NCBI RefSeq assembly: GCF_003670295.1
Contig: NZ_QXJG01000009.1
Span: 1 to 62,999, forward strand
Origin: Helicobacter burdigaliensis
GTDB lineage: Bacteria > Campylobacterota > Campylobacteria > Campylobacterales > Helicobacteraceae
Length of the DNA stretch: 62,999 nt
Reading direction: 5' to 3'
How positions within the stretch are numbered: position 1 is the stretch's first letter; each line of letters starts with the position of its first letter. Both the position numbers and the translations under genes were made by a program. Shown in pieces: positions 1 to 8,097 of this stretch. Under the pieces are notes generated by a model. It was not told where the DNA came from and ran no database searches. It saw only the letters and a list, made by a program, of their open reading frames with translations.

Positions 1-337
1 ATTCGTGGCGGTGTGATCCCTGAATTTGACAAGCAAATTCTTCCCAAGCCACTCTCAAAATGCTTTTTATATAAAGTGTAGATTCGTTGTTTAAAAGAAT
101 AAAATGGAATTGTTTAAATTTTTTAATTACTCTTTTTGGATTTGCACTTTGCTTTGCTTCTTGTAATGACAAAAGAGAATAGATTGCTTCAGAAGCAAAG
201 CTTCTTCGCAATGACAAAGGAAAAGTAAGGGGATTATTTAGGTTTTGCGATAAAGAAGGGGTTAATAAAGAGAGGCTATTTGCCCCCCCCCCCCGCACTA
301 AGAGTGGAGTAGTGAATAGATTAGTTAAAGTCTGCAT
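1..337 (-). CDS. Possible phase-variable ORF, 5' part, runs off left edge
   Basis: Read leftward from an ATG at 337-335, preceded by AGGGAA four bases upstream, a frame stays open through a 12-base C tract (G on the coding strand) and on to base 1, at least 112 codons. It begins MQTLTNLFTTPLLVRGGG. The start resembles the phase-variable autotransporter at 22342 (MKTLTTFSGGGG). However, much of the downstream translation lies over REP-like repeats and a stem-loop element, and no signal peptide or domain is recognisable. It may be a repeat-derived frame rather than a protein gene. With 12 bases in the tract the frame is open; gain or loss of one base would close it. Confidence 0.3.
   Translation of the reverse strand, partial: MQTLTNLFTTPLLVRGGGANSLSLLTPSLSQNLNNPLTFPLSLRRSFASEAIYSLLSLQEAKQSANPKRVIKKFKQFHFILLNNESTLYIKSILRVAWEEFACQIQGSHRHE
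5..52 (+). repeat. Stem-loop element, copy A
   Basis: An outer GTGGC (5-9) pairs with GCCAC (48-52), and an inner GAATTT (22-27) pairs with AAATTC (35-40) around the loop GACAAGC. Copies B (62054), C (25680-25782) and D (62235-62335) share the CAAG loop and neighbouring bases with different but still complementary stems. Confidence 0.7.
131..219 (-). repeat. Two REP-like repeats
   Basis: Two units read on the minus strand. One (131-170) is a variant of GTCATTACAAGAAGCAAAGC. The second (181-219) is GTCATTGCGAAGAAGC...GAAGCAATCT with an internal AGCTTCTT/AAGCAAAGCTT-type palindrome. Related units occur at 21735-21980, 25823-25860 and 62146-62180. The first unit matches 62146-62186 over about 40 bases. 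Confidence 0.7.
283..294. repeat. Poly-C tract, 12 bases
   Basis: Twelve consecutive C on the + strand. On the minus strand it reads AGTGC-G12-CA. The same neighbourhood, including a downstream CTCTTTATTAACCCCTT block, surrounds the G12 tract at 61873. Such tracts change length by slippage in Helicobacter and Campylobacter and usually switch contingency genes. Confidence 0.85.
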
Positions 338-624
338 AGATTCCCTAAAATACATAAATTTAAATACTTTATTGTAAGTTTTAATCATTTTTAACTTAAA
401 AAATAATTTTAATTCTACATATTAAAAATTTAAATTTGAATAAAATATAAAATGAGTATTATAGTTTTATATTTTGTTTAATCCAAAAGAATCAGCGAAA
501 TATAACTCTTGCAATAATAAAACAAAGAGAATATCCCTTAAATCAAAAAAATCTATGCAAATTATCACTATGAGTAAATTAGTAACATTTGCATACTATC
601 CTAAAAACTTAAAGTTTTTAAGCT
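338..624. other. AT-rich non-coding stretch
   Basis: Very AT-rich, with no credible ORF. A minus-strand TATAAT at 458-463 could be the -10 element of the leftward frame that starts at 337. Nothing else is recognised before the aldo/keto reductase stop codon. Confidence 0.5.
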
Positions 625-1662
625 TTATGAATATCTAGCCACTGGATAAGGATCACGCGCATCTACACTGCTTCTTTGAAGCCAATAAGGATAAGGAAGC
701 TTCGTCTGGCTTGCACGATCTAGCATTTCTATATGTTTAGGATCTAGCGTGATAGTAGAAGCTTTTAGATTATCTTTTAATTGTGTGGTGTTTTTAGCCC
801 CTATAATCAATCCGCTAATGCTAGGACGGCTTAAAACCCAAGCTAAAGAGATCTGTGCAAAACTATATCCACTCTCTTTGGCTACTATTTCTAGCACATC
901 CGTAATGTTATAAAGATGATCCATATCCATATCCCATGCACCTCCAGCATTTAGTCTTGAGCTTTCAATATTTTTTGCATTTCTTGTGATTTTACCTGAA
1001 AGTAAAGCTCCGCTTAGAGGACTCCATACAAAAGTGCCGATTTTCTCTTCTAAAGCTAAGGGCATAAGCTCGTTTTCTATATCTCTTGCTGCTAGAGAAT
1101 AATAAACTTGCTGTGCTATCGGTCTTTGCAATCTGTATTCATCAGCTACTTTTAGCATTTTCATCAAATGCCATGCTGAATAGTTGCTAATCCCAAAATA
1201 TCTAATTTTCCCTGCACGCACTAAATCATTTAAAGTTTGCAGAGCTTCTAAATGAGGAGTTTTTGCATCATAGCAATGCAAATAATACAAATCAATATAA
1301 TCTGTTTTTAAACGCTTCAAACTTGCATCTATACTTTTTAAAATCTTTGCTCTTGAAGTGCCTATATCATTTGGGTTTTCACTTAGGGGTTGTCCTGTCT
1401 TTGTAGAGATAAAAACTTCTTCCCTTTTGTAATCTTGTAATGCCTCGCCTAAAATCTTTTCTGAATCTCCTAAAGAGTAGCAATCTGCTGTATCAAAGGT
1501 ATTGCAACCATAATCCATACAAGTTTTAATAAGCTCTTTGGCTTCTTGCAAATTTGTCTGCCCCCATCTTTTAAAAAACTCTGTGCTACCGCCAAATGTG
1601 GCTGTTCCTAACATTATTGCGGGTATCATTTGTCCGCTGTTACCTAATTGTCTATATTGCAT
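625..1662 (-). CDS. Aldo/keto reductase
   Basis: A 345-residue NADPH-dependent oxidoreductase of the aldo/keto reductase superfamily (TIM barrel), probably cytoplasmic; the substrate cannot be read from sequence. The family tetrad is visible as D57 and Y62 in FDTADCYS, K88 in STKTG and H129 in YYLHC. The C-terminal cofactor-binding part contains SGLIIGAKNTTQLKDN. The length is normal for the larger Tas/YghZ-like members. It is monocistronic, with a minus-strand TATAAT about 30 bases upstream of the start. The stop is followed by the repeat module at the left edge. Confidence 0.9.
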   Translation of the reverse strand: MQYRQLGNSGQMIPAIMLGTATFGGSTEFFKRWGQTNLQEAKELIKTCMDYGCNTFDTADCYSLGDSEKILGEALQDYKREEVFISTKTGQPLSENPNDIGTSRAKILKSIDASLKRLKTDYIDLYYLHCYDAKTPHLEALQTLNDLVRAGKIRYFGISNYSAWHLMKMLKVADEYRLQRPIAQQVYYSLAARDIENELMPLALEEKIGTFVWSPLSGALLSGKITRNAKNIESSRLNAGGAWDMDMDHLYNITDVLEIVAKESGYSFAQISLAWVLSRPSISGLIIGAKNTTQLKDNLKASTITLDPKHIEMLDRASQTKLPYPYWLQRSSVDARDPYPVARYS

Positions 1663-1694
1663 AAATATCCTTTATTAATTTTAATAATGCTTAG

Positions 1695-1700
1695 ATTATA
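1695..1700 (-). promoter_or_regulatory. -10 element of aldo/keto reductase gene
   Basis: A perfect TATAAT on the minus strand, about 33 bases before the ATG at 1662. No clear -35 box is seen, as is common for sigma70 promoters in this phylum. Confidence 0.5.
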
Positions 1701-1997
1701 GCACTTGTTATTGTATTGAAGCTTATTTTTGGACTTTTTGTAGAAATTTAATTTTATATGTGAAATTAAAGTTTGATTATAAATTAAATACTTATTGATT
1801 TATTTCATTCATTATTTTCTAAAGCAAAATAAGTTGCTTTAGATGAATTCTAGTCTTTTTCTAGTTTTAAAACTTTATTAGTTTGAATACCTATGGGAAT
1901 CTTTTTTATAGGTTTGCTAAAATCAATACAAATAATACAATAAAAGTGATTTTTAATTTTGTGTTTTTGTTTAATGTTTTATTTATTGTTATTCATT
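1701..1997. other. Intergenic stretch with a perfect hairpin
   Basis: The gap between the toxin gene and the aldo/keto reductase holds no ORF. At 1819-1842 there is a 9-bp perfect hairpin (CTAAAGCAA / TTGCTTTAG, 6-base loop) that could end the leftward toxin-antitoxin transcript, although no U-run follows it on that strand. Confidence 0.4.
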
Positions 1998-2279
1998 TCA
2001 ATATTTTTTAAATAACTTACTATGACTACCTAGTTTTAAAATATTTAGCTCTAACTCATTATTATGTTTTTGATAAATCAATAACAAATTAGGTTTTATA
2101 TGACATTCTCTAAAATCTTTTAGTACCCCTTTTAATTGATGATCTTTATATTTAGGTTCTAAATTTTTATCATTAGAAAGTTTTATGATAACTTCATCTG
2201 TTATTTTACGTTCTTCACTGCTTATCTTTTTGTAAGCTTTTATAAAATCTTTATGGTAATAAATTTTATATTTTGCCAT
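1998..2279 (-). CDS. YafQ-family mRNA interferase toxin
   Basis: A 93-residue protein of the RelE/YafQ (H. pylori HP0894-like) ribosome-dependent or free ribonuclease toxin family. Visible family features are H47 in KDHQLKG, H60 in RECHIKPNLLLIY, and H86 with F90 in GSHSKLF, matching YafQ H50, H63, H87 and F91. The position of YafQ D67 is N64 here, a possible loss or shift of catalytic strength. The ATG overlaps the end of the antitoxin gene by 14 bases, so translation is probably coupled. It would be held inactive by the upstream protein in a type II complex. Confidence 0.85.
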   Translation of the reverse strand: MAKYKIYYHKDFIKAYKKISSEERKITDEVIIKLSNDKNLEPKYKDHQLKGVLKDFRECHIKPNLLLIYQKHNNELELNILKLGSHSKLFKKY

Positions 2280-2493
2280 CTTGATAAGCTTTCACAAAGT
2301 CTTGATGTGAATTAAAGCTTAATGCGGAGTTGGTTTTTTTCTCTTTGTTAAGCTCTTTATTTGCATTTAATATCTCACTTTCAAAACTACTTAGCTTAGG
2401 CTTAGAAACTTTGCATTTAGCGTTTATACTTTTAGCTAAACCTTTAAATGCAGGCAAAAAGTCTTCATTAACATTTTCAATAATAAGAGTCAT
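2266..2493 (-). CDS. Antitoxin of YafQ-type system
   Basis: A 75-residue charged protein directly upstream of, and overlapping, the YafQ-like toxin, in the usual antitoxin-first order. It resembles the short antitoxins that accompany HP0894-like toxins: a first segment beginning MTLIIENVNEDFLPAFKGLAKS, reminiscent of a DNA-binding beta strand and helix, then a lysine/serine-rich tail ending DFVKAYQDGKI that would wrap the toxin. The start has a strong GAAAGGAG ribosome site. Exact family membership is inferred from context. Confidence 0.75.
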   Translation of the reverse strand: MTLIIENVNEDFLPAFKGLAKSINAKCKVSKPKLSSFESEILNANKELNKEKKTNSALSFNSHQDFVKAYQDGKI

Positions 2494-2499
2494 TTAAAC

Positions 2500-2545
2500 T
2501 CCTTTCAAATCATATGAAATAAATTATATCATATTTTACCAAATT
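2500..2545 (-). promoter_or_regulatory. Promoter and possible operator of the toxin-antitoxin operon
   Basis: A minus-strand TATAAT at 2523-2528 lies about 30 bases upstream of the antitoxin ATG. Two ATCATAT direct repeats flank it, at about 2507 and 2527. Antitoxin autorepression at such repeats is usual for type II systems, but here it is only inferred. Confidence 0.4.
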
Positions 2546-2861
2546 TTAAAAATGCTAATATATTCAGAGTATCTTTTTTAGGCATTTAAAAAGAATTTAT
2601 TTTAATGAGAAATTGACAAATCAAAGCCAAAAAACTTTAGTGTTACACAAGACAACACATTTAACCCGTCAATGAAATTATAGCAAATTAAAAAAATGTC
2701 AAATGTACTGAAGCTTATGTAGTGCTTTTGTTATTATGGGTTTTATATGTGTTTGAAGTGGATTTGTTTTATTGAACTGCTTATAAGCATAAGATATATT
2801 ATTAATTTTTTTATTCTAAAAAGTCTTATTTATTTATATTTAAAAATATTTAACTTGCTTG
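2546..2861. other. Intergenic stretch with promoter-like site and hairpin
   Basis: No protein gene is seen. On the minus strand a TATAAT (2677-2682) with an upstream TTGACA at only 14 bases' spacing could start a short RNA near 2669. That RNA would include the hairpin GTGTT...AACAC (around 2642-2660), then an AAAG/CTTT stem with a U-run at about 2627-2640. The region after the rlmN stop is AT-rich with no clear terminator. Confidence 0.3.
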
Positions 2862-3923
2862 TTATATATTTTGATTATGAATTTCCTTTTCACGTAGCTG
2901 TCCGCAAGCTGCTGATATATCTAGTCCTTTGCTTTCTCGAATCGTGCATAAAAGTCCTTTTTTGAGTAAAAATTCCCTAAAAGCTTCTAGTTTTTCTTTG
3001 CTAGGGCGTTTATAAATGCTTCCTTCATGCGGATTAAAATAGATAAGATTCACTTTTGCTTTGATTTTATTCAAAAGTGCTACAAGTTTCTTAGCACTCT
3101 CTAGCCCATCATTTAACCCATCTATCATAAGATATTCAAACATCACGCGTTTTCTACTATCAATAGGAAATGCCCTAACCTCATCAATAATCGCTTGAAT
3201 ATTATATGCTTTATTGATAGGCATTAGTTCTGTTCTTAGCTTGTCATCTACTGCGTGGAGAGAGATTGCAAGTTGCACCCCTAGATTTAATGCACCGAGT
3301 TTTTTAATCTTTGGTGCGATACCGCTTGTAGAGATCGTCTGCCTACGCGGTGAGATACTAAGTCCATCAAGTTCGGATAAAATGCTAATGCACCCTTTTA
3401 CACTCTCTAAATTATCCAAAGGCTCTCCCATACCCATATATACGATATTTACAGATTTATTTGAAGGAATGTTTTGATCTTTTTTGATAGCTACGACTTG
3501 ATAAACCATCTCTCCTATGGTGAGATTCCTCACAAATCCACCTTTAGCAGTGAGGCAAAAACTGCAACCCACTTTACAACCAATTTGTGATGAAAGACAA
3601 AAGGTAAATTTATCCTCTTTCATCTTTAAAAACACAGCTTCATAGGTAAGATTATCCAAAGTTTTAAAAAGATATTTCACACTTCCATCACTAGATTCTT
3701 CTTTTTTAGCAATCTGCACTGCATGCGTTGTAAAATTCTCATTTAAAAATTCTTTGAGTTCTTTTGGCAAATTTTGCATTTTTAAAAAATCATTTTCGTA
3801 TTGGGTATAAAGCCAATGGTAGATTTGCTTTGCTCTATAAGCTTGTATTTTGCCTTGTGAATCTTCTACTAAAATCTTCGCTAATTCTTCTTGTGTATAG
3901 GAATAAATATTTTTTTTAGACAT
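2862..3923 (-). CDS. rlmN: 23S rRNA A2503 / tRNA A37 methyltransferase RlmN
   Basis: A radical-SAM enzyme, 353 residues, that makes 2-methyladenosine at A2503 of 23S rRNA and A37 of some tRNAs in the cytoplasm. The 4Fe-4S cluster cysteines are C116, C120 and C123 in GCKVGCSFC. The catalytic pair is C109 (methylene carrier side) and C340 in ISAACGQL. Motifs GMGEP and SISTSG are also present. The gene overlaps the upstream phosphorylase-like gene by 8 bases and is the last of a leftward run of closely packed genes. Confidence 0.95.
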   Translation of the reverse strand: MSKKNIYSYTQEELAKILVEDSQGKIQAYRAKQIYHWLYTQYENDFLKMQNLPKELKEFLNENFTTHAVQIAKKEESSDGSVKYLFKTLDNLTYEAVFLKMKEDKFTFCLSSQIGCKVGCSFCLTAKGGFVRNLTIGEMVYQVVAIKKDQNIPSNKSVNIVYMGMGEPLDNLESVKGCISILSELDGLSISPRRQTISTSGIAPKIKKLGALNLGVQLAISLHAVDDKLRTELMPINKAYNIQAIIDEVRAFPIDSRKRVMFEYLMIDGLNDGLESAKKLVALLNKIKAKVNLIYFNPHEGSIYKRPSKEKLEAFREFLLKKGLLCTIRESKGLDISAACGQLREKEIHNQNI

Positions 3924-4473
3924 AGGATTTTTCTTTGATATAATTTTCTAATCTTTTTTTTGCTTCATTATGGTTAGCAAAAAACTCTTTTTGTGCGTCT
4001 TTATGGATATGATTTGTGCTACAAAATATCCCAAAAGCAGGAATATCAAAGTTTTTTGCTACTTGCAAAATACTAAAAAATTCCATATTTTCATATAAAA
4101 TTCCTAGTTTTACCATAATTTGTGCTAGACTTTCATCCGTGCTTATATAGTTACTACAATTCACTATTTTTTGATTTTGATTAAGTAATGTTTCATGTGA
4201 AACATTTTGTTTTTCTAAACAAATAAAATTATCTAGTGGAGTATAAGACTTTTTTTCTAAGAAAGATAATTCTATATTACTTGCACTTTGCGTTTCAAAA
4301 ACTTCTAAAAGTTCTTGATTCTTATCATAGCTCCCACAAGTTCCTATGAAAATAATTTCATCAGGTTTATCTCTATAAATAGAATGTGTGAGATTTATAG
4401 CACTCTGCACTAGCCCTACTCCGACACTCTTTGCAAAAGGAAAACTCTCAATCTCTCCTGCACAATAAATCAT
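3916..4473 (-). CDS. Nucleoside phosphorylase-superfamily protein
   Basis: A 185-residue protein with the fold signature of purine nucleoside phosphorylases and MTA/SAH nucleosidases. It shows the phosphate/ribose-binding region near [10 protein letters not shown] and a late [26 protein letters not shown] segment that corresponds to the family's (V/N)EMEGAA...IPF..IR.(I)SD region. It is shorter than typical MTAN (about 230). The final catalytic aspartate of SD appears as N in STN, so activity is uncertain. It sits between rlmN and an S4-domain gene. Substrate is not assignable. Confidence 0.6.
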   Translation of the reverse strand: MIYCAGEIESFPFAKSVGVGLVQSAINLTHSIYRDKPDEIIFIGTCGSYDKNQELLEVFETQSASNIELSFLEKKSYTPLDNFICLEKQNVSHETLLNQNQKIVNCSNYISTDESLAQIMVKLGILYENMEFFSILQVAKNFDIPAFGIFCSTNHIHKDAQKEFFANHNEAKKRLENYIKEKSYV

Positions 4474-4483
4474 TTCACCTCTT

Positions 4484-4735
4484 TTATTTTTCTAATTCTT
4501 TATAAAATAAATGTGATTCATTCTTCTTTACATTTTTGACTTCTGGTATTTGTAAAACTTGAAAAAATCTTGATTTTTCTAAAAATGCAATCTCAATCAC
4601 ATCACCCACTTTCACATCTCTACTTGCTTTCACACTCACACCTGCGATTTTCACGACTTTATTTTCAATCATATCTTGCGCAATCGCTCTGCGTTTTACG
4701 ATATTCACAGCATTTAGATATTTGTCAATTCTCAT
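4484..4735 (-). CDS. S4-domain RNA-binding protein (HslR/RqcP-like)
   Basis: An 83-residue protein that is almost entirely one S4 domain: MRIDKYLNAVNIVKRRAIAQ, then a loop and KVGDVIEI. Such stand-alone S4 proteins (Hsp15/HslR, RqcP) bind rRNA or the 50S-tRNA complex of stalled ribosomes. Which of these this is cannot be told. It overlaps the DsbA-like gene by 4 bases and so is probably in the same operon. Confidence 0.75.
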   Translation of the reverse strand: MRIDKYLNAVNIVKRRAIAQDMIENKVVKIAGVSVKASRDVKVGDVIEIAFLEKSRFFQVLQIPEVKNVKKNESHLFYKELEK

Positions 4736-5379
4736 TTTTGCTCTTTTAAAACATCTATTTTATAGATTAAATCCTCTACACCTTGAATATTTTGTGCTTT
4801 TATCATATATTTACCTTTTACGATAAAGCTAGGCACACCTTGAATACTCGCATATTCTAAAAGGCTATCCCAAAATTCTAAAATTTCTTTGACTTCTTTA
4901 GATTTTAATAAAGTCTTATATTCTTTTTCCTCTAATTTTAAAATCTCTAAACTAAGCTTTGTTAAATCCGCTTCATTGTTAATTTTTTTAGCACTTTTAC
5001 CATGAAAAATAGCAAAATAATCGTTCAAAAGCATTTGATAATTTGTATTTTTAGATTTTGTATCTTTGCCCTCTTTTTTATCCTTAATGATAGCCACTGC
5101 TAAAAACTCACTAATTTGTGTATGAAAATGCGCATTTGTCTTCATATGTGCGGGGTAAAATTCAATTTCTTGTGGAAGCATTTCTAAAAGCAATGGCAAA
5201 ACTTCTTCATGGTAATACGCGCAATGCGGACAACCAATATTAAAAAGCTCAATCACACTATTTTCCATATTTTTAATAGGCTTAGATAAAACAATATAAT
5301 CCTCACCCTCTTTTAAATCATTTGCAAACAAAGTTCCTACAAACAAGAATCCCAAAAATAAAACTTTAAAAAACTTCAT
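4732..5379 (-). CDS. DsbA-like periplasmic thiol:disulfide oxidoreductase
   Basis: A 215-residue exported protein with an N-terminal signal peptide (MKFFKVLFLGFLFVGTLFA), a thioredoxin-fold CPHC active site in FNIGCPHCAYY, and the cis-proline loop GVPSF. It probably oxidises cysteines of secreted proteins, or isomerises them, together with a DsbB-type partner not in the window. It overlaps the thyX stop by one base. Confidence 0.85.
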   Translation of the reverse strand: MKFFKVLFLGFLFVGTLFANDLKEGEDYIVLSKPIKNMENSVIELFNIGCPHCAYYHEEVLPLLLEMLPQEIEFYPAHMKTNAHFHTQISEFLAVAIIKDKKEGKDTKSKNTNYQMLLNDYFAIFHGKSAKKINNEADLTKLSLEILKLEEKEYKTLLKSKEVKEILEFWDSLLEYASIQGVPSFIVKGKYMIKAQNIQGVEDLIYKIDVLKEQK

Positions 5380-6011
5380 TATTCACCCTCCTTAACGATA
5401 CAATTTTCAAAAATAAACTGATGCTCTTGTGGCAATTTTTCAAAAATATTTTGTGTCAAATCTCTAATCTCCCATAAAGCAGATTTAGAACTTCTTAAAG
5501 CTAGAAAATTTTGCAAACTTCTTGCATTGATACTCCAAGTTAGCTCTGTCTTATAAGATTCTGGCATTGCAAATTTTGCTAAATCATTACTAATATTCAC
5601 AATCAAAAGTTTGCGTAAATTCTCTAATGCCATCAAAGAAGCTTCATTTACTGCTTGATTTTCTGTAAAAACTAAAAATTTCTTAGCCCTATTTAGATTG
5701 TCCTCGCAAAAGGGTAAAAAAGATTCTTCTTCTTTTAACTCTTTTAGCGTATAGCGACTACTTTTAACCGATAAAGAAGCCATTCTATGTCTTGCAAGCT
5801 CTTGCAAACAAGCCCTACTAATCCCTTGAATATAAAAAGTATAGTTTAAATGCTCTAGCGTAGAAGCATGTTTAAATTTATTTCCCACTCTATCTATTAA
5901 TTCCTTATCTTTCTCCCCGCCATTATCGCCCTTTTCAAAACTTTGCCAACAAGTCCTAATCGCATGGGAACAAATCTTCAAATCCGTATAATTTAAAAGT
6001 GTAATATCCAT
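5379..6011 (-). CDS. thyX: FAD-dependent thymidylate synthase ThyX
   Basis: A 210-residue flavoprotein that converts dUMP to dTMP using CH2-THF and NADPH. The ThyX signature starts with RHR at residues 74-76 and continues through the serines to SRY at 85-87. The C-terminal substrate-binding part includes TELTWSINARSLQNFLALR. The gene lies directly downstream of ruvC with a 9-base gap, in a leftward operon running to rlmN. Confidence 0.95.
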   Translation of the reverse strand: MDITLLNYTDLKICSHAIRTCWQSFEKGDNGGEKDKELIDRVGNKFKHASTLEHLNYTFYIQGISRACLQELARHRMASLSVKSSRYTLKELKEEESFLPFCEDNLNRAKKFLVFTENQAVNEASLMALENLRKLLIVNISNDLAKFAMPESYKTELTWSINARSLQNFLALRSSKSALWEIRDLTQNIFEKLPQEHQFIFENCIVKEGE

Positions 6012-6020
6012 TTCTATTCC

Positions 6021-6500
6021 TTATTTAATTTGTAATTTTAAGCGTTGAGAATGGGTAATCGCAATCGCAATCGCATCTGTAATATCAAGAGGTTTAATCT
6101 CACCCTTAATCCCTAAAAGTCGCTTTACCATAAAAGCCACCTGCTCTTTTGTAGCCTTTCCATTACCTGTTAAGGCTTTTTTAACTTGTAAGGGAGTGTA
6201 TTCTGCAAAATTCCCAAGTTCTTGTAAAATTTTTAAGCTCAAAGCTCCTCTAAATTGTGCTAATTTTATCACACTTTGGGGATTATAAGCATAAAACATA
6301 TCTTCAATAGCAACAGAATCTATTTTATGATTTTTTAAAACCAAATCAATCCCTTCTACAAATTCTAAAATTTGATGCTGTAAGATTCTCTCTTTTATTC
6401 TTATAAGTCCTGCTTCTATTAATTTTATATTATTATTATGTAATTCTAAAATTGCATACCCACAATTTCTACTTCCAGGATCTATGCCTAAAATATTCAT
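6021..6500 (-). CDS. ruvC: Holliday junction endonuclease RuvC
   Basis: A 159-residue resolvase that cleaves Holliday junctions with RuvAB. The acidic tetrad is visible as D7 (GIDPGS), E66 (AIEDMF), D139 and D142 (PLDITDAIA). It is divergent from dnaA; the 126-base gap between them carries DnaA boxes. It heads the leftward operon with thyX. Confidence 0.95.
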   Translation of the reverse strand: MNILGIDPGSRNCGYAILELHNNNIKLIEAGLIRIKERILQHQILEFVEGIDLVLKNHKIDSVAIEDMFYAYNPQSVIKLAQFRGALSLKILQELGNFAEYTPLQVKKALTGNGKATKEQVAFMVKRLLGIKGEIKPLDITDAIAIAITHSQRLKLQIK

Positions 6501-6575
6501 TCTTTTCCTAAAAATTAAAAGATTTGAAATTATAATAATTTTTTAGTAATCTTTGGATAAAATCTAAAATAAACT

Positions 6576-6607
6576 TTATTCACACCCTGTGAATTAAATG
6601 TGAATAA
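6576..6607. other. DnaA box cluster upstream of dnaA (oriC1-like)
   Basis: Three 9-mers in 32 bases: TTATTCACA at 6576-6584 (+), TGTGAATTA at 6588-6596 (one mismatch, minus orientation) and TGTGAATAA at 6599-6607 (perfect, minus orientation). They match the Helicobacter DnaA box. The cluster is just upstream of dnaA, so it may serve both origin function and autoregulation. Confidence 0.7.
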
Positions 6608-6626
6608 CTCTTAGAAAGGGCTAAAA

Positions 6627-7922
6627 TTGCACTCTATTTTATTACAACTTAAAAAAGAAATCACACCTTTTGAATACGATAATTACATCAATCAACTCAC
6701 TTTTAATGAAAAATATTCCCGCGATGATAGAGTGGTTTTTAATGCACCCAATGTATTTGTAGCAAGCTGGATTAAGACAAAATATGCACAAAAAATTGCA
6801 CATCTTTTTGAAATCACAAATGGAATCAAACCTGAAGTGATTATTGAAGTTTTCACACCCTCTAAAAAACAAGAAATCAAAAATATCCAAAAAAAGGTGC
6901 AACAAACAAGCAATCTAAACCCTTCTTTTACTTTTAATTCCTTTATTATGGGAAATTCTAACAAATATGCTTGTGAAGTAGCAAAAATCGTAGCAAATAA
7001 TCAAAGCACAAAATATAATCCCCTTTTAATCTATGGTAATACTGGACTTGGCAAAACGCATTTGCTAAATGCCATAGGAAATGCAAATGTAGCTGTGGGT
7101 AAAAATGTGATTTATACTACAAGTGAACAATTTTTAAACGATTTTATGTTACATGTTAGAAATTCTACAATGGATCGTTTTAGAGAAAAATACCGCGCAT
7201 GTGATTATTTACTCATTGATGATATTCAGTTTTTAAGTGGAAAATATCAAATTCAAGAAGAATTTTTTCACACTTTTAATGAATTAAAAGAAAATCACAA
7301 ACAAATTGTACTTACTTCTGATAGGCCTCCTAAAAATATGGACGGCTTAGAAGAAAGATTAAAAACACGTTTTAAATCCGGACTTTTAGCAGATATTCAA
7401 CCTCCAGAATTAGAAACAAAAATCAACATTATTCGCACAAAATGTGAATTTGATGGAATCTCTTTAGATAATGATGTAATCCACTATATTGCTGCAAACA
7501 TTAATGATAATATTAGAGAAATTGAAGGGGTTTTAACAAAGCTCAATTTTTCTATTAATGTTACAAATATTCAAGAAGTAAAAGTGGATTTTGTCAAAGA
7601 TATTTTAAAAGAATATATCAAAGAAACCAAAGAAAATATTTCCTTAGAAAACATTGTAGAAGTGGTTTCTAAATACTTTAACATTAAACCTTCAGAAATT
7701 AAAAGTAAAAATCGTTCTAAAAATGTCGTAACAGCAAGGCGTATTATTATCTATCTTGCTAGAAATCTTACACCAAATTCTATGCCAACTTTAGCAAACT
7801 TTTTTGGTATGAAAGACCACAGCTCTGTAAGTAAAGCAATGAAAAGTATTGAAGAAGAATTAAAAAATAATCAAAACTTTAGATTAATCTTAGAAGAATT
7901 AAAGAGTAAAATTGCACATTAG
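6627..7922 (+). CDS. dnaA: Chromosomal replication initiator DnaA
   Basis: A 431-residue AAA+ initiator. Domain I is at the N-terminus, a linker covers about 85-105, Walker A GNTGLGKT is at 137-144, Walker B LLIDDIQF is near 195-202, and the DNA-binding domain IV signature MKDHSSVSKAMKSIEE is near the C-terminus. The start is TTG at 6627 with GAAAGGG seven bases upstream; no closer ATG keeps domain I. It is flanked by DnaA boxes on both sides and followed by dnaN and gyrB in the same direction. Confidence 0.96.
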   Translation: MHSILLQLKKEITPFEYDNYINQLTFNEKYSRDDRVVFNAPNVFVASWIKTKYAQKIAHLFEITNGIKPEVIIEVFTPSKKQEIKNIQKKVQQTSNLNPSFTFNSFIMGNSNKYACEVAKIVANNQSTKYNPLLIYGNTGLGKTHLLNAIGNANVAVGKNVIYTTSEQFLNDFMLHVRNSTMDRFREKYRACDYLLIDDIQFLSGKYQIQEEFFHTFNELKENHKQIVLTSDRPPKNMDGLEERLKTRFKSGLLADIQPPELETKINIIRTKCEFDGISLDNDVIHYIAANINDNIREIEGVLTKLNFSINVTNIQEVKVDFVKDILKEYIKETKENISLENIVEVVSKYFNIKPSEIKSKNRSKNVVTARRIIIYLARNLTPNSMPTLANFFGMKDHSSVSKAMKSIEEELKNNQNFRLILEELKSKIAH

Positions 7923-7962
7923 TAAAAATTTAACCTCATTAAAAACATAATTTTGATAAAAT

Positions 7963-8070
7963 TGTGAATAAATGTGAATAAAATTTTATATAATTTCACA
8001 TTTAAAGGCAAGTATTCTAGGGTTCTAAAAGCAATTTTTCCACATTGCACACACCCTACTAATACTACTA
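7963..8070 (+). other. Predicted origin unwinding region (oriC2) between dnaA and dnaN
   Basis: There are two perfect minus-orientation DnaA boxes (TGTGAATAA at 7963-7971 and 7973-7981). Further right comes an E. coli-like box TTTTCCACA (8036-8044, one mismatch), then a GC-rich GCACACACCC (8047-8056). From 8056 to 8070 follow five triplets that read 3'-GAT GAT TAT GAT GAT on the minus strand. Box, GC cluster and DnaA-trios in this order match the basal unwinding system described for bacterial origins. The next bases are AT-rich up to the dnaN ribosome site. Confidence 0.6.
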
Positions 8071-8097
8071 AATTTATTTAATAATAAAGGGAATTCC

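Noticed and set aside
2747-2965. Hydrophobic 72-residue frame on the + strand
   Set aside because: It overlaps the end of rlmN, has no ribosome site, and its hydrophobicity comes from reading AT-rich sequence.
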